The notes below the pieces were generated by a model. That model searched no databases. It worked only from the letters and a program-made list of their open reading frames with translations, and was not told the DNA's origin. Of a stretch of 64,000 bases of DNA, positions 25,420-34,826 are shown one piece after another. Both the position numbers and the translations under genes were made by a program. Position 1 is the stretch's first letter. Each line of letters begins with the position of its first letter. Source of the DNA: JABSOG01 sp965277695 (lineage in GTDB: Bacteria > Pseudomonadota > Gammaproteobacteria > Enterobacterales > Alteromonadaceae); NCBI GenBank assembly GCA_965277695.1, contig CBDIDQ010000033.1, positions 62,001 to 126,000 on the forward strand. The letters are read 5' to 3'.

Positions 25420-27225
25420 TTATCCCTCCAATCGTTGCCACAAGGCAGCTAACTCAGCCCGCCATTGTGTCTGCAACTCAGGTTTTTGAAACTTCGCTTT
25501 ACGAGCAATATCGGCAGCTAGCTTGGCTTCTAACTCATCAACCCGACTGAGCATTTGGTCTTCATCCGTGAGTATGTCAGCGCTTACTACCGCTGGTGGC
25601 GCTGTAATAGGCTGTGGCTTGCTTACTGGTTGATCGGCAATCAAGTTGTGATAAAATGCTTCGCCGTCATTGACCTCAACAATCTGGCCTTGATCAATCC
25701 ACCACCAACGAGTGGCGATTTGGTCAAGAAAGTGTCGGTCATGACTGGTGATTAACAAAGTCGCACCAGAGGCCATTAGCTGTTCTGTTAGCTGTTGCTT
25801 GCCCTCCAGATCAATATGATTAGTCGGTTCATCCAAAATCATAAAGTTCGGTTGATTCAGTGCAAAACACATAAACATCATCCGGGCTTTTTCACCACCA
25901 CTGAGACTATTCACTTTGCGGTCAAAATCCTGATAAGGCACACCAGCATTAATCAACGCATGTTTTAACGTCTCTTCGCTGGCTGAGGTTTGCTGCCGCA
26001 GCCAATCAAGCCGAGTTAAATCTAGCTCAAGGCAAGTGAGTGCCTGATCGTAATAAGCCATTTCAGCCCGAGGATTAAAGCGAATAGCGCCCTCGCCTGC
26101 TCCTTTGGCTGCTCCTTTGGCTTCTCCTTTGCCTTCTCCTTTGCCTTCTCTGTTAACCGCATCGCTATTGTCGCCATGATAACGTTTGGTGATGGTCTCT
26201 AAGGTTGATGATTTACCGACACCATTCACTCCCAATAAAGCAATACGATCACCCGGACGGATAATCAATTGCTCAATATGGAGCAATGAACGGGCTTGAT
26301 CTGGCGTTTTGATTTCACAGTTTTCAATCGCCAGCAGCTGCTTGGCACCGAGACTGAGGTTTTTCAACGACAAACTCAACGGTGAGCCTTTGCTAACCTC
26401 GGTTTTGGCCTGATCGAGCTTATCAATCCGTTTTTCCATTGATTTGGCCCGACGGATAAACTTTTCATTATCGTGTTGACGGCCCCAAATGGTCAGGCGT
26501 TTGGCGGTTGCCTGTAATCGTTTGATTTCCTTTTCTTCTACTGCCCGACGGCTTTGTGCCACCCTATCCGCTTCGTGCAATTGCAATAACGCCTGATTAA
26601 ACGGCAAATCAAATGAGTAAATCCGTTTGTCGCGTAAAAACACGGTTTTTTGGCAGACTTTATCCAGCAAATGCTGATCATGCGAAATGATTAAAAACGG
26701 ACAATGACACTGTTGCGCCAAAAACAGTTCTAGTCGAGCCAGTGCGGCAATATCCATATGGTTGCCAGGCTCATCCATTAACAGTACGTCAGGCTGCACG
26801 ATGAGTGCCCGGGCAATCAACAGTAGGTTTTGCTGACCGCCGCTCAGCCCTGCCACCGGTAATGAAAACTGCTCAGCACAAAACCCTAGTTGCATTAACT
26901 GGCTTTCGGCTTGCCAACTGAGGCTGAGCCGCTCATCTTCGGGCAATACCGTCACAACGGCATCAATTAATGTCATTGATAACAAAGTGCTATCAACGAA
27001 CTGCTCGACAATGCCGACGTTAACTCCGTTGGGTTTTCTAATTTCACCGCTATCGCTATCGATGCCCTCGCCTTTTATCAGCCTAAGCAAGGTGCTTTTA
27101 CCGGTGCCGTTATGGCCAACTAGACCAATTTTATCTTGATGGTTGATGGTGAGATTGAGCCCGTCGAACAAGGTGTCGTGGCTATGGGAATAAGAAATAT
27201 CAATTAATTGTAGTAATGCGCTCAT
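25420..27225 (-). CDS. ABC-F family ATPase (ribosome-associated)
   Basis: This 601-residue protein has two ABC domains in tandem and no membrane segments. ABC1 has Walker A GHNGTGKST and LSGGQQNLLLIARAL; ABC2 has GVNGVGKSS and LSGGEKARMMFMCF with DEPTNHID. Between them is a basic linker (about residues 215-285) typical of ABC-F proteins that enter the ribosomal E site. Walker B of ABC1 reads DEPGNHMD, a Thr-to-Gly change. A Gly/Lys/Glu-rich insertion (about residues 355-380) comes from short tandem repeats. Members act in translation or antibiotic protection. The leader peptide upstream and the neighbouring halogenase operon favour a protection role, but this is inference. Confidence 0.88.
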   Translation of the reverse strand: MSALLQLIDISYSHSHDTLFDGLNLTINHQDKIGLVGHNGTGKSTLLRLIKGEGIDSDSGEIRKPNGVNVGIVEQFVDSTLLSMTLIDAVVTVLPEDERLSLSWQAESQLMQLGFCAEQFSLPVAGLSGGQQNLLLIARALIVQPDVLLMDEPGNHMDIAALARLELFLAQQCHCPFLIISHDQHLLDKVCQKTVFLRDKRIYSFDLPFNQALLQLHEADRVAQSRRAVEEKEIKRLQATAKRLTIWGRQHDNEKFIRRAKSMEKRIDKLDQAKTEVSKGSPLSLSLKNLSLGAKQLLAIENCEIKTPDQARSLLHIEQLIIRPGDRIALLGVNGVGKSSTLETITKRYHGDNSDAVNREGKGEGKGEAKGAAKGAGEGAIRFNPRAEMAYYDQALTCLELDLTRLDWLRQQTSASEETLKHALINAGVPYQDFDRKVNSLSGGEKARMMFMCFALNQPNFMILDEPTNHIDLEGKQQLTEQLMASGATLLITSHDRHFLDQIATRWWWIDQGQIVEVNDGEAFYHNLIADQPVSKPQPITAPPAVVSADILTDEDQMLSRVDELEAKLAADIARKAKFQKPELQTQWRAELAALWQRLEG

Positions 27226-27258
27226 GGTATTCGTTTCTCTATAAATGGTATAAAGAGA

Positions 27259-27326
27259 CAGGACATTGGGTCGATATCAGTCCTGGCTATTATTAACATG
27301 GGTACCTATCAAGGTCAGTTAATAAT
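27259..27326 (-). promoter_or_regulatory. Leader hairpins upstream of ABC-F
   Basis: Between the small leader frame and the ABC-F start lie two inverted repeats: ATTATTAAC/GTTAATAAT (27289-27297 with 27318-27326, perfect 9 bp) and CAGGAC/GTCCTG (27259-27264 with 27280-27285). The spacing resembles the folded leaders of translation- or transcription-attenuated resistance genes. Stems are short, so the functional reading is tentative. Confidence 0.4.
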
Positions 27327-27418
27327 GCAGATGAATACTCAAGCCAGCAGTGTGTAATTAAAATAAACACTGATGTTTTTGAATAGAATTGTTGTGTGGT
27401 TTATATTCAGCCCGAAAT

Positions 27419-27493
27419 TCATCGCATTGTTTTGGCGGACTGAAAAAACCAATTGTTAATTATGAGTGCGATAGCTATACGGCACAAATACAT
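27419..27493 (-). CDS. Possible 24-residue leader peptide of ABC-F gene
   Basis: The ATG at 27491-27493 follows an excellent AAAAAAGGAG site by seven bases, stronger than the ABC-F gene's own site. The peptide begins MYLCRIAIALIINNW, continues with FFQ and a short basic tail, and ends at a TGA 194 bp before ABC-F. Ribosome stalling on such a peptide, sensed by downstream hairpins, controls several ABC-F and erm resistance genes. No family match is claimed. Confidence 0.45.
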   Translation of the reverse strand: MYLCRIAIALIINNWFFQSAKTMR

Positions 27494-27736
27494 GAGAGGT
27501 CTCCTTTTTTCATAAGTTGATGTTAGCCTGTGATAACACCTTGTATTTTGTCTGGCCGGGTATTCAAGCAAATTTGGCGGAAAAATTCAACACTCTCCAG
27601 AGTAATTGAAAAAATAATCTGATCAGCGGATAAACCGTCAATGGTGTATATTTACCTTTACTAAAATGTGTCCTAAAGTAGGATAGCTAGTGGGTTAAAA
27701 ATAAAATTTACTGAACCGTTTTAACAAGGAGACTCA

Positions 27737-28921
27737 ATGTCCGTTTTTGATATCAATAATATACCCGAGCAAATTGAGGAAATTGTTGATAAACCGCTTA
27801 TCATGTTAATTGATGATGAAATAGAAAATCTCAATGTGCTGAGTCGATTATTGTCTGAGGACTATCAAATTGTCACTTGTTTAAGTGGTAGCGATGCACT
27901 TTGCCATATCAATAACATGGCAGATCCCAAAGCAATCCAGCTGATTGTCAGTGATCAGCGAATGCCGAAAATGAGTGGCGTCGAGTTTTTCGAACAAATC
28001 CTTACCCTAATGCCTGATACCATTCGGATCATTTTGACTGGCTATTCTGATACCCAAGCGATCATCGACTCGGTAAACCGAGCCAAACTTTATAAATTCA
28101 TGACTAAACCGTTTAATCCAGCGGAATTATCACTGATGGTTCAGCGTGGTATTGAAGTGTATGACATGAAACAACAAATACTCGAATATACCCAGAGTCT
28201 TGAACAAAAAATCAAAGAGCGAACAGAAGAGCTACAGCAGAAAAACGAAATACTCAACGAAACACTGGCTCAACTCGAAAAAATCAGTTTGACTGATCAG
28301 TTAACCGGCGCTCATAACCGTCGTTTCGTGTCTAAATTCTTTCCAAATGAGTTGTCGCAATTGCAACGTGAACATTTTAAACCGCAATCTGGTATTATTC
28401 CGGGTAATTTGGCGCTTATTTCCATTGATGCTGATCACTTTAAACAAATTAATGATACCTATGGTCATGATGCTGGAGACAGAGTACTGATCCAGCTGGT
28501 GGAAGTATTAAACAAAACTTGTCGGGGCGGTGATTGGGTGGTTCGCTGGGGCGGTGAAGAGTTCCTGGTGATAGCCAAATTTCAGCATCGTGACGAAATA
28601 CATCATTTGGCTGAAAGGATCAGAACTAACATCGCTAATCATACTTTTGAGTTGGGTAATGGTCATCAGATTAATCGTACTTGTTCTATGGGTATTGCAG
28701 CGGTGCCATTCATTAAAAAACAATATGACGCATTGAGCTGGGAACAAACTTTGAATTTGGCAGACATGGCGTTGTATAATGCCAAGAATAATGGTCGTAA
28801 TAGCTGGTTTAGCTTGTTTGAAAGTAATACCACCGACGCCAGTAGCTGTTATCAGCTGGCATTAGATGACTTATCAGGACAGATTAAACAAGGTAGTTTA
28901 GCTTGCGCTTCATCACAATAA
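27737..28921 (+). CDS. Response regulator with diguanylate cyclase (GGDEF) output
   Basis: This 394-residue cytosolic protein has an N-terminal receiver (about residues 20-140) with LIDDE, phospho-acceptor Asp in VSDQRMPKMSG, and the conserved Lys in FMTKPF. A coiled-coil connector follows (about 145-190, LEQKIKERTEELQQKNEILN). Next comes a GGDEF domain with RWGGEEF (A-site) and substrate-binding text such as DADHFKQINDTYGHDAGD. The motif GGEEF predicts an active diguanylate cyclase. AAGGAG lies six bases before the ATG. It is followed 59 bp later by the hybrid sensor kinase gene; the two may form a signalling pair. Confidence 0.93.
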   Translation: MSVFDINNIPEQIEEIVDKPLIMLIDDEIENLNVLSRLLSEDYQIVTCLSGSDALCHINNMADPKAIQLIVSDQRMPKMSGVEFFEQILTLMPDTIRIILTGYSDTQAIIDSVNRAKLYKFMTKPFNPAELSLMVQRGIEVYDMKQQILEYTQSLEQKIKERTEELQQKNEILNETLAQLEKISLTDQLTGAHNRRFVSKFFPNELSQLQREHFKPQSGIIPGNLALISIDADHFKQINDTYGHDAGDRVLIQLVEVLNKTCRGGDWVVRWGGEEFLVIAKFQHRDEIHHLAERIRTNIANHTFELGNGHQINRTCSMGIAAVPFIKKQYDALSWEQTLNLADMALYNAKNNGRNSWFSLFESNTTDASSCYQLALDDLSGQIKQGSLACASSQ

Positions 28922-28980
28922 ACGGTTAAAGCGCATTTTCTATCAACAGATCCAGATAACAAGTCAAGCAACCCTAACTT

Positions 28981-31900
28981 ATGCGCTCTACCTTTCGTTT
29001 AGCTCTACCAATCAATCTACGTTCAGTTAATTTACGGCTCAAATTAAGGCTCAAGCCAAGCCTCAATTCAAGGCTTAGCACTACAGTTGGGGCGATGCTC
29101 ACAGTGTGGTTAAGCCTGTTTATTGCCGCGTTTGCCCAAGCCGAAAAAAATCTTACCGCCCCAGTGCCTCAAGCCAACCATATTACCCGGTTAGGCAATA
29201 TCAACCTTGGCGAAGTCAATCAAATTTTTCAGGCGAAAAACGGCCAAATCTGGCTGGCTACGGGTGAAGGCTTGATCCACTTTGATGGTTATAACGCCAA
29301 ACGTTTTGTTCATGATGACAATGACCCTCACAGTTTAAGTCATAACGTAGTGATGGATGTGCTTGAAGACAGTGTTGGCAACTTGTGGATCAGCACTTAT
29401 GGCGGCGGATTAAATAAATTCACCCCACAAACCGGTATATTTGAAAAAATCGATTTAACCCTAGGGGCTAATGATCAATTTCAAACTGAATCGCTCTACC
29501 AACTGGCACTGGCGAGTGACGGCATTTTATGGGTTTGTTCAACCACAGGACTAAAGTGGGTTGATACCAATAGTAGTACTGTGATGCCCTTGCCGCAGAT
29601 TTTGCAGACAATGCCAAAAAAGACCATTTCAGAAGTGATATTTGATAGCCAGCAACGAGCGTGGATGGGCAGCTATTACGACGGGGTTTTTCTCTATGAT
29701 CCGAAACACCCGGCAGACTTGCAGCAGTTTGAACACAACCCTGATGAGGTCAATACGCTTGGGGTTAACAAAGTACGTACGCTGGGAGAAGATGAGCATG
29801 GCACAATTTGGGTCGGCACCGCCAATTCACTTAACCGCTTCACGCCATTTAAAGACTCAGATAAAAAGCCAGAACAAGGAAAAGGTTCAGATAAACTCAG
29901 TGGTTTTTTCACCCCGTTTGCTTCATCGGATCATCCAGAAATGGACGATTTTGACAGTGATATCTTTGCGATACAATCCGATCACCAAGGCAAACTCTGG
30001 CTCGGCAGTGTTAATCGCGGGGTACATACCTTTGATTTGGCCACCCAAACTTTCACCCCGGTATCGGGTTTGCGTGATTTTTACCAATATTTCAAGCGCT
30101 CTAGAATCAACGATATTATGCGCGATAAAGACGGGGCTTTGTGGTTTGCCACTGGTCAAGGGATCATCCTTTTGAGCCAAACTGCGCAATATTTTCAATA
30201 CTTAAGTAACCCGTCTGGGAGTTTAAAAATTAGCGATGTCAAACAATTGAATTCTGGCAAAATGCTTATGGTTGGTGGATTTGAACTTTATGATGTTCAA
30301 TTGCAAGCTAATCAAGCGCGTAGCCGGGAAGGACAGCCACCACGAGTTTTTCGTGTCACTGAGGACAATAACGATAATTTGTGGCTGGCGACGATAGGTT
30401 CTGGGCTCCAGCAGTGGTCTGCAACAGCACAGCAATTAACCAGTTATGCCGATCTCACCGCACGTGATTTTGATTTTCCGATGGCTGCCATTTTTGATAC
30501 TTTTGTGGATAATTCAGCGCGGCTCTGGGCTGTGGTTTTTCCGGAGCAGCCCCATACCGATGGTGGCCTTGCTCAATTTGTTGCTGACGATCCCAGCTTT
30601 GAGTATGTTATGACCACGCCAAATCTCAGTGACATAGTGCAATTGGATGATCAACACATAGTGCTCACCTCCGATTATCAAGGGGTATATTCGTTAAATC
30701 CTGATACCCGGCAAGTGACACCATGGCAGCCGACAATCGCTTCTACACCACAACATATCAGGGATGCCCACAAAGACAGTCAAGGTAACTTGTGGCTAGG
30801 GACAGAAGGCCAGGGGCTGGCGTTATATGATGCAGATAAAAAGCAATTCAGCTTTGTCTCTGTAGCTGACGGCTTGTTGTCTAATAACATTGTTAGTGTC
30901 ACCGAAGACAAAGATCAGCGGCTGTGGTTAGGTAGCCCGATTGGTTTGAGCCGTTATGATCCGGTCAACAAAACCATCTTAAATATCGAGCAGCAAGACG
31001 GTTTGTTGTTTACTCGTTTTTATCCTCGTTCAGCATTTGCCAGCACTGATGGCTTGATTGCGATGGGCACCACCAGCGGATTGATATGGTTTAATCCTGA
31101 TGACTTTAACGAATCTAAGTCATTGCCTGAGGTGATCATCAGCGACTTCAAACTATTCAATCAACCAGTACCGCTACAAAGTAGTGATCCGCAATCGCCC
31201 TTGGTTAAACCGATTGAGTTTACTGAGCAAATCACCCTTGGTCATCAGGATTACGTTTTTTCCTTCGCTTTTTCAGTGCCTGAATACACCCGTCCTGACA
31301 CGGTAATGTTCGCTTATCAAATGATCGGTCTCGATGATAAGTGGGTGATCACTGATGCCACTAACCGGGTTGCCAGCTATACCACTTTGCCTGCTGGCGA
31401 TTATGTTTTTAACGTCAAAGCGGGTAATGTTCAAGGTCAATGGAGTGAACAGATCACCAGCGTTAAAGTGACGATATTGCCGCCATGGTGGCTGAGTTTA
31501 CCGGCCTATATCAGCTATTTTTTGCTGATCATCAGCAGCATTTATCTGTTTATCCGTTTACGCACACAAAAACTGAGAGAGCGGGCCGACATTTTGGAGC
31601 AAAGTGTCACCCAGCGCACTCAAGAGCTGAAAAACAGCCATGATCAGCTGGCATTGCAATCACAAACGGTTTCTAATTTACTAGCACAAAAGCAGCGCTT
31701 ATTTGCCAGTGTGTCGCACGAATTCAGAACTCCACTAACGCTTATTCTCAGTCCGGTGGATCAGCTATTATCGCAACCTAAAGGGCAGCCGATCAGCAAG
31801 GAATTGACCTTGATAAAGCGTAGTGGTCGTCGTTTATTGCGCATGGTTGACCAACTGTTGGAGTTTGCCAAACTTGAGCAACTTAGTTCAACTGACTCTC

Positions 31901-33267
31901 AAAGTGAGCCTATTTCGCTGGAGCAAACCCTCAATATCATTATCGCCTCATTTGAGCCGCTGGTGAGTTCCAAGCAAATCAGCCTGCATGTTGATGCGTA
32001 TGAAGATGTCACCTTGATGTTGTTGCCAGATTCGCTCAACAAAATTCTTATTAATATTCTCTCAAACGCGTTTAAATACACCCCGGCTAATGGTGATATT
32101 TGGGTCAGTGTTGTGACGATAAACGAACGAGTCGATATCATTATCAAAGATAGCGGTATTGGGATTGCGCAAAGTGACCATCAGAGTATTTTCGAACGCT
32201 TTAATCGGGCGACTCACAATCATGGCGAATCGATTTCTGGTGCTGGTATTGGTTTGGCACTGGTTAAAGAATTAGTTGAAGCTAATCAAGGACATATTAG
32301 TCTGACTAGTGAGCTTTCTCAGGGCTCGACTTTCACTATTTCATTGCCAGTTGCTAGCGCAGAGCAAACGGCCTTAGCCGTTGAAGGCACGGCGGTGAAG
32401 CAAATTCTGCATGACCATCTTGATCTTGAAATCGACAGTGTATTGACTGTTAGCGAAAGCATCGTCAACGAAACTGCTGATATCGCCAGCGAGCTTAAAA
32501 CCTTGTTAATTGTTGATGACAGCGCAGATATGAGAAATCTGCTCAGTGACCAGCTCAGCCGTGATTATCATTGTTTGCTGGCAGAGCATGGTGAAAGTGG
32601 TCTTAACATTGCTCGTGAACAACTGCCTGATTTGGTGATCAGTGATGTGATGATGCCAGTGATGGATGGTTATGAGTTCACCAGTGCACTTAAAGGCGAT
32701 GAACTAACCAGTCACATTCCGGTGATTTTGCTGACCGCTAAAGGCAGCATGGAAAGTCGGCTTAAAGGATTACAATTGCTGGTGGATGATTATCTCGCCA
32801 AGCCGTTTAATATTGAAGAATTGCGATTACGTATTCACAATATTTTGAGTATTCGCGAAATCATCCGCAAGCGTTTCAGTCAGCAAGTGGATAGCGGCAA
32901 TGCGCAGACAAAAGATAATAAAGACAGCGGTTTGAATGAAACCGATCAATGTTTTTTTGACAAACTCAGCCAGCAGCTTGAGCAACATTATAATGACACC
33001 GAATTAACCGCCAAAGTGCTGTGTAACACCTTGGGTATCAGTGAAAGGCAACTAATGCGTAAGCTTAAAGCCTTGTTAGGCTTAGGTTTTTCTGAATGGG
33101 TGCGAAACTATCGCCTTAATAAATCTTGTGAGCTGTTAAACCAGGGTCACCGGGCGTCTCAGGTGTATTTTGATGTGGGGTTTTCTTCTCATTCTTATTT
33201 TTCGAGCTGCTTCAAAGCCAAATTTGGCGTGACGCCAAAACAATATCAGTCGGTTGAAACGGTTTGA
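28981..33267 (+). CDS. Hybrid two-component system sensor/regulator (one-protein HTCS, AraC output)
   Basis: This 1428-residue protein combines a whole signalling pathway. A signal-anchor is at about residues 35-55. Repeated beta-propeller blades of the Reg_prop type follow (about 65-720), with motifs such as LWISTYGGGLNKF, IWVGTANSLNRF and LWLGTEGQGL. Then come a Y_Y_Y domain (about 770-840) and a TM segment (about 845-862). HisKA has phospho-His in SHEFRTPLTLIL, and HATPase_c has DSGIGIAQ and GAGIGLAL. The receiver has LLIVDDSAD and DVMMPVMDGYEF. The C-terminal AraC helix-turn-helix (about 1335-1425) ends FGVTPKQYQS. Such proteins usually sense periplasmic glycans or peptides and activate a nearby locus; the ligand is unknown. 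Confidence 0.93.
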   Translation: MRSTFRLALPINLRSVNLRLKLRLKPSLNSRLSTTVGAMLTVWLSLFIAAFAQAEKNLTAPVPQANHITRLGNINLGEVNQIFQAKNGQIWLATGEGLIHFDGYNAKRFVHDDNDPHSLSHNVVMDVLEDSVGNLWISTYGGGLNKFTPQTGIFEKIDLTLGANDQFQTESLYQLALASDGILWVCSTTGLKWVDTNSSTVMPLPQILQTMPKKTISEVIFDSQQRAWMGSYYDGVFLYDPKHPADLQQFEHNPDEVNTLGVNKVRTLGEDEHGTIWVGTANSLNRFTPFKDSDKKPEQGKGSDKLSGFFTPFASSDHPEMDDFDSDIFAIQSDHQGKLWLGSVNRGVHTFDLATQTFTPVSGLRDFYQYFKRSRINDIMRDKDGALWFATGQGIILLSQTAQYFQYLSNPSGSLKISDVKQLNSGKMLMVGGFELYDVQLQANQARSREGQPPRVFRVTEDNNDNLWLATIGSGLQQWSATAQQLTSYADLTARDFDFPMAAIFDTFVDNSARLWAVVFPEQPHTDGGLAQFVADDPSFEYVMTTPNLSDIVQLDDQHIVLTSDYQGVYSLNPDTRQVTPWQPTIASTPQHIRDAHKDSQGNLWLGTEGQGLALYDADKKQFSFVSVADGLLSNNIVSVTEDKDQRLWLGSPIGLSRYDPVNKTILNIEQQDGLLFTRFYPRSAFASTDGLIAMGTTSGLIWFNPDDFNESKSLPEVIISDFKLFNQPVPLQSSDPQSPLVKPIEFTEQITLGHQDYVFSFAFSVPEYTRPDTVMFAYQMIGLDDKWVITDATNRVASYTTLPAGDYVFNVKAGNVQGQWSEQITSVKVTILPPWWLSLPAYISYFLLIISSIYLFIRLRTQKLRERADILEQSVTQRTQELKNSHDQLALQSQTVSNLLAQKQRLFASVSHEFRTPLTLILSPVDQLLSQPKGQPISKELTLIKRSGRRLLRMVDQLLEFAKLEQLSSTDSQSEPISLEQTLNIIIASFEPLVSSKQISLHVDAYEDVTLMLLPDSLNKILINILSNAFKYTPANGDIWVSVVTINERVDIIIKDSGIGIAQSDHQSIFERFNRATHNHGESISGAGIGLALVKELVEANQGHISLTSELSQGSTFTISLPVASAEQTALAVEGTAVKQILHDHLDLEIDSVLTVSESIVNETADIASELKTLLIVDDSADMRNLLSDQLSRDYHCLLAEHGESGLNIAREQLPDLVISDVMMPVMDGYEFTSALKGDELTSHIPVILLTAKGSMESRLKGLQLLVDDYLAKPFNIEELRLRIHNILSIREIIRKRFSQQVDSGNAQTKDNKDSGLNETDQCFFDKLSQQLEQHYNDTELTAKVLCNTLGISERQLMRKLKALLGLGFSEWVRNYRLNKSCELLNQGHRASQVYFDVGFSSHSYFSSCFKAKFGVTPKQYQSVETV

Positions 33268-33384
33268 ACTTCTGATCAATTAATCCCGTATACTGGACTT
33301 GAAGTCTATATTTATCATTTACCGAAGCGTTTTCAATAAAATCTCTGGCAAATTTCTTTGCTCCCCGGCTATGTTCGTCACTTC

Positions 33385-33660
33385 CTATTTGATTAATGGC
33401 AGCGCAGAATTTCTGACATGCTCAACGGCATCGTTTGCTAAAACTGATAGCATTTTACGCTGATGACTGCCTGAGGTTTGTGGCGCAAAGGCATCTTCTG
33501 AGCAAGCGATGAGCTTTTTGCCGAGATAAATATAGTTGGTATCAAAACCGTCTTTGTGTTTGTTTGGGTGTCGGTCAGGTTGGTTTTACCGACATTGTAT
33601 GCGATGATATTCCCGGTTTTACTATAGCTGATATTACCTACATGTGCGGTATTGGTACCC
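33385..33660 (-). pseudogene. Frameshifted C-terminal fragment, possibly Rhs-like
   Basis: Two frames on the minus strand look coding but are broken. The upstream part (about 33655-33580) reads HVGNISYSKTGNIIAYNVGK. The downstream part (33588-33385) reads KHKDGFDTNYIYLGKKLIAC and continues to a stop. YIYLGxxLIA is familiar from Rhs/YD-repeat proteins. A fragment with Rhs N-terminal features lies about 0.5 kb upstream in the same orientation (34139-34426), which suggests one gene reduced to its ends. The assignment is low to moderate. Confidence 0.4.
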
Positions 33661-33703
33661 CATCGGCGGTGTTCTAATACTCGTCTATGTCATAACAGCT
33701 CTG

Positions 33704-33730
33704 GCGTAGACGAGGTTTTAACCTCGTTAA
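33704..33730. repeat. REP-like hairpin family, half copy
   Basis: CGTAGA followed by the hairpin CGAGGTTTTAACCTCG (33711-33726). This is one core plus one hairpin of the family seen in full at 3450 and 43077, inverted and with a TTTT-for-TGAA change in the loop. Confidence 0.6.
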
Positions 33731-33810
33731 TCTAAATGTCATCGCAGCGTCAGCGATACCCACCAAAGGACTGTTTATCTATACGTTGAATTAATGATTG
33801 AAAAAATATT

Positions 33811-33930
33811 TGTTTTTCAATGGGTTAAGAAAGTCTTCTTAAGCAATTGACCTGACCCCTAAATTTTTTTTGTTTTTCAATGGGTTAAGAAAGTCTTCTT
33901 AAGCAATTGACCTGACCCCTAAATTTTTTG
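33811..33930. repeat. Exact 60-bp tandem duplication
   Basis: Positions 33811-33870 and 33871-33930 are the same 60-mer apart from the final base. Each carries a hairpin TTAAGAA-AGTC-TTCTTAA and the tail TTGACCTGACCCCTAAATTT. A degenerate relative (AAAGTCTCATTAAACAACTGACTTGACC) lies near 50985. The unit has no coding content. It fills the gap of the decayed Rhs-like gene. Confidence 0.85.
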
Positions 33931-34138
33931 CGTACAAGCTTTGCCAGAACCCCAACCACTGCTGTATTGGCTATTGGCCAGAATTACCGTTGTCTGGATG
34001 CTGGGGCGAATTGAGACCGAACCGAAGGTTCGCACCGGGTTGTCGCTACAGCTCAATGAGCTGGAGGCAGGATGCCGTTCATGGATGAATTGCGACGACA
34101 CACCTGTAACGCGGCTCACCGCATCTATATAGGCTCCC

Positions 34139-34426
34139 TTATGCGACTAAAGTCCCATCTACGCTGCCACTGTTTAAGTCAATTTGTTCACCGAGTAAAT
34201 CAGTGGTTTCCGCACTGATATCAAAATCAACATTAAGACGGTCGAGGATATCTGGGTTGACCACTGGCGGTGGTGTTTCTGGGCCGTCTGGTGGTGGCGG
34301 TGCAGCGGCTAAGTCGGCAGATTTATTGACGATAAATTTATCGAGCGTGGCGGCAAAAACCAACGGGTCTTGTGCGCTGGCGTGAAAAGACAGTGCTAAT
34401 GTCAGGATAAGAAAAAAATGACGCAT
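34139..34426 (-). CDS. Secreted 95-residue protein; N-terminal remnant of an Rhs-like gene
   Basis: Starting at ATG 34426 (GGGAG nine bases upstream), the product has a signal peptide (MRHFFLILTLALSFHASA), a short mature part with a Pro-rich stretch (APPPPDGPETPPP), and the ending DLLGEQIDLNSGSVDGTLVA. The text LLGEQIDLNSGSV strongly resembles the point in large Rhs/SpvB-type proteins where the barrel begins. Here the frame stops a few residues later. It may still be secreted as a short peptide, or be non-functional. The longest reading, from 34540, has no signal-like start and is less likely. Confidence 0.5.
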   Translation of the reverse strand: MRHFFLILTLALSFHASAQDPLVFAATLDKFIVNKSADLAAAPPPPDGPETPPPVVNPDILDRLNVDFDISAETTDLLGEQIDLNSGSVDGTLVA

Positions 34427-34666
34427 TATTGAATACTCCCTGTTTGAGTCGATTCGATACTGGCCAATCAGCAGCATAGCCGCTAGTGGCTTCGATAAAT
34501 CAAACATCAAACTTCCTATATTATTGTTTATACATTCCAAAAATCGGTGGCATAGTACAGCACTGGATTTGGCTGGTAAAATACAAAATGCGACGGTTTT
34601 GTCACCTTTTTACTCACCTCTTTATGGCTTAAGAGGTTAAGTTGATGAATTAATTCAGTTTATTTT

Positions 34667-34676
34667 CGAACGTTCG
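34667..34676. promoter_or_regulatory. Palindrome upstream of hybrid kinase gene
   Basis: CGAACGTTCG is a perfect 10-bp palindrome embedded in TTTTCGAACGTTCGGAAAA, about 150 bp before the kinase start and in an otherwise AT-rich spacer. It is a candidate operator. Nothing else in the 400-bp spacer between the two divergent genes stands out. Confidence 0.3.
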
Positions 34677-34826
34677 GAAAACAAATGAGTGTGGTTTAAT
34701 CTTAATTGATTTATTTTGCCCGTGATCAACGCTGTTTTGCCAATGTCTGCCCTATATAGCCACTCTCAAGTGAGCTATGCTTTAGCAATCATTTCATCGT
34801 TAAGCTTATGGATCACACCAAACTTT

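Noticed and set aside
33919..34119. 66-residue frame on the minus strand
   Set aside because: It runs through the 60-bp duplication and hairpin-like intergenic sequence, has no ribosome site and no conserved look.
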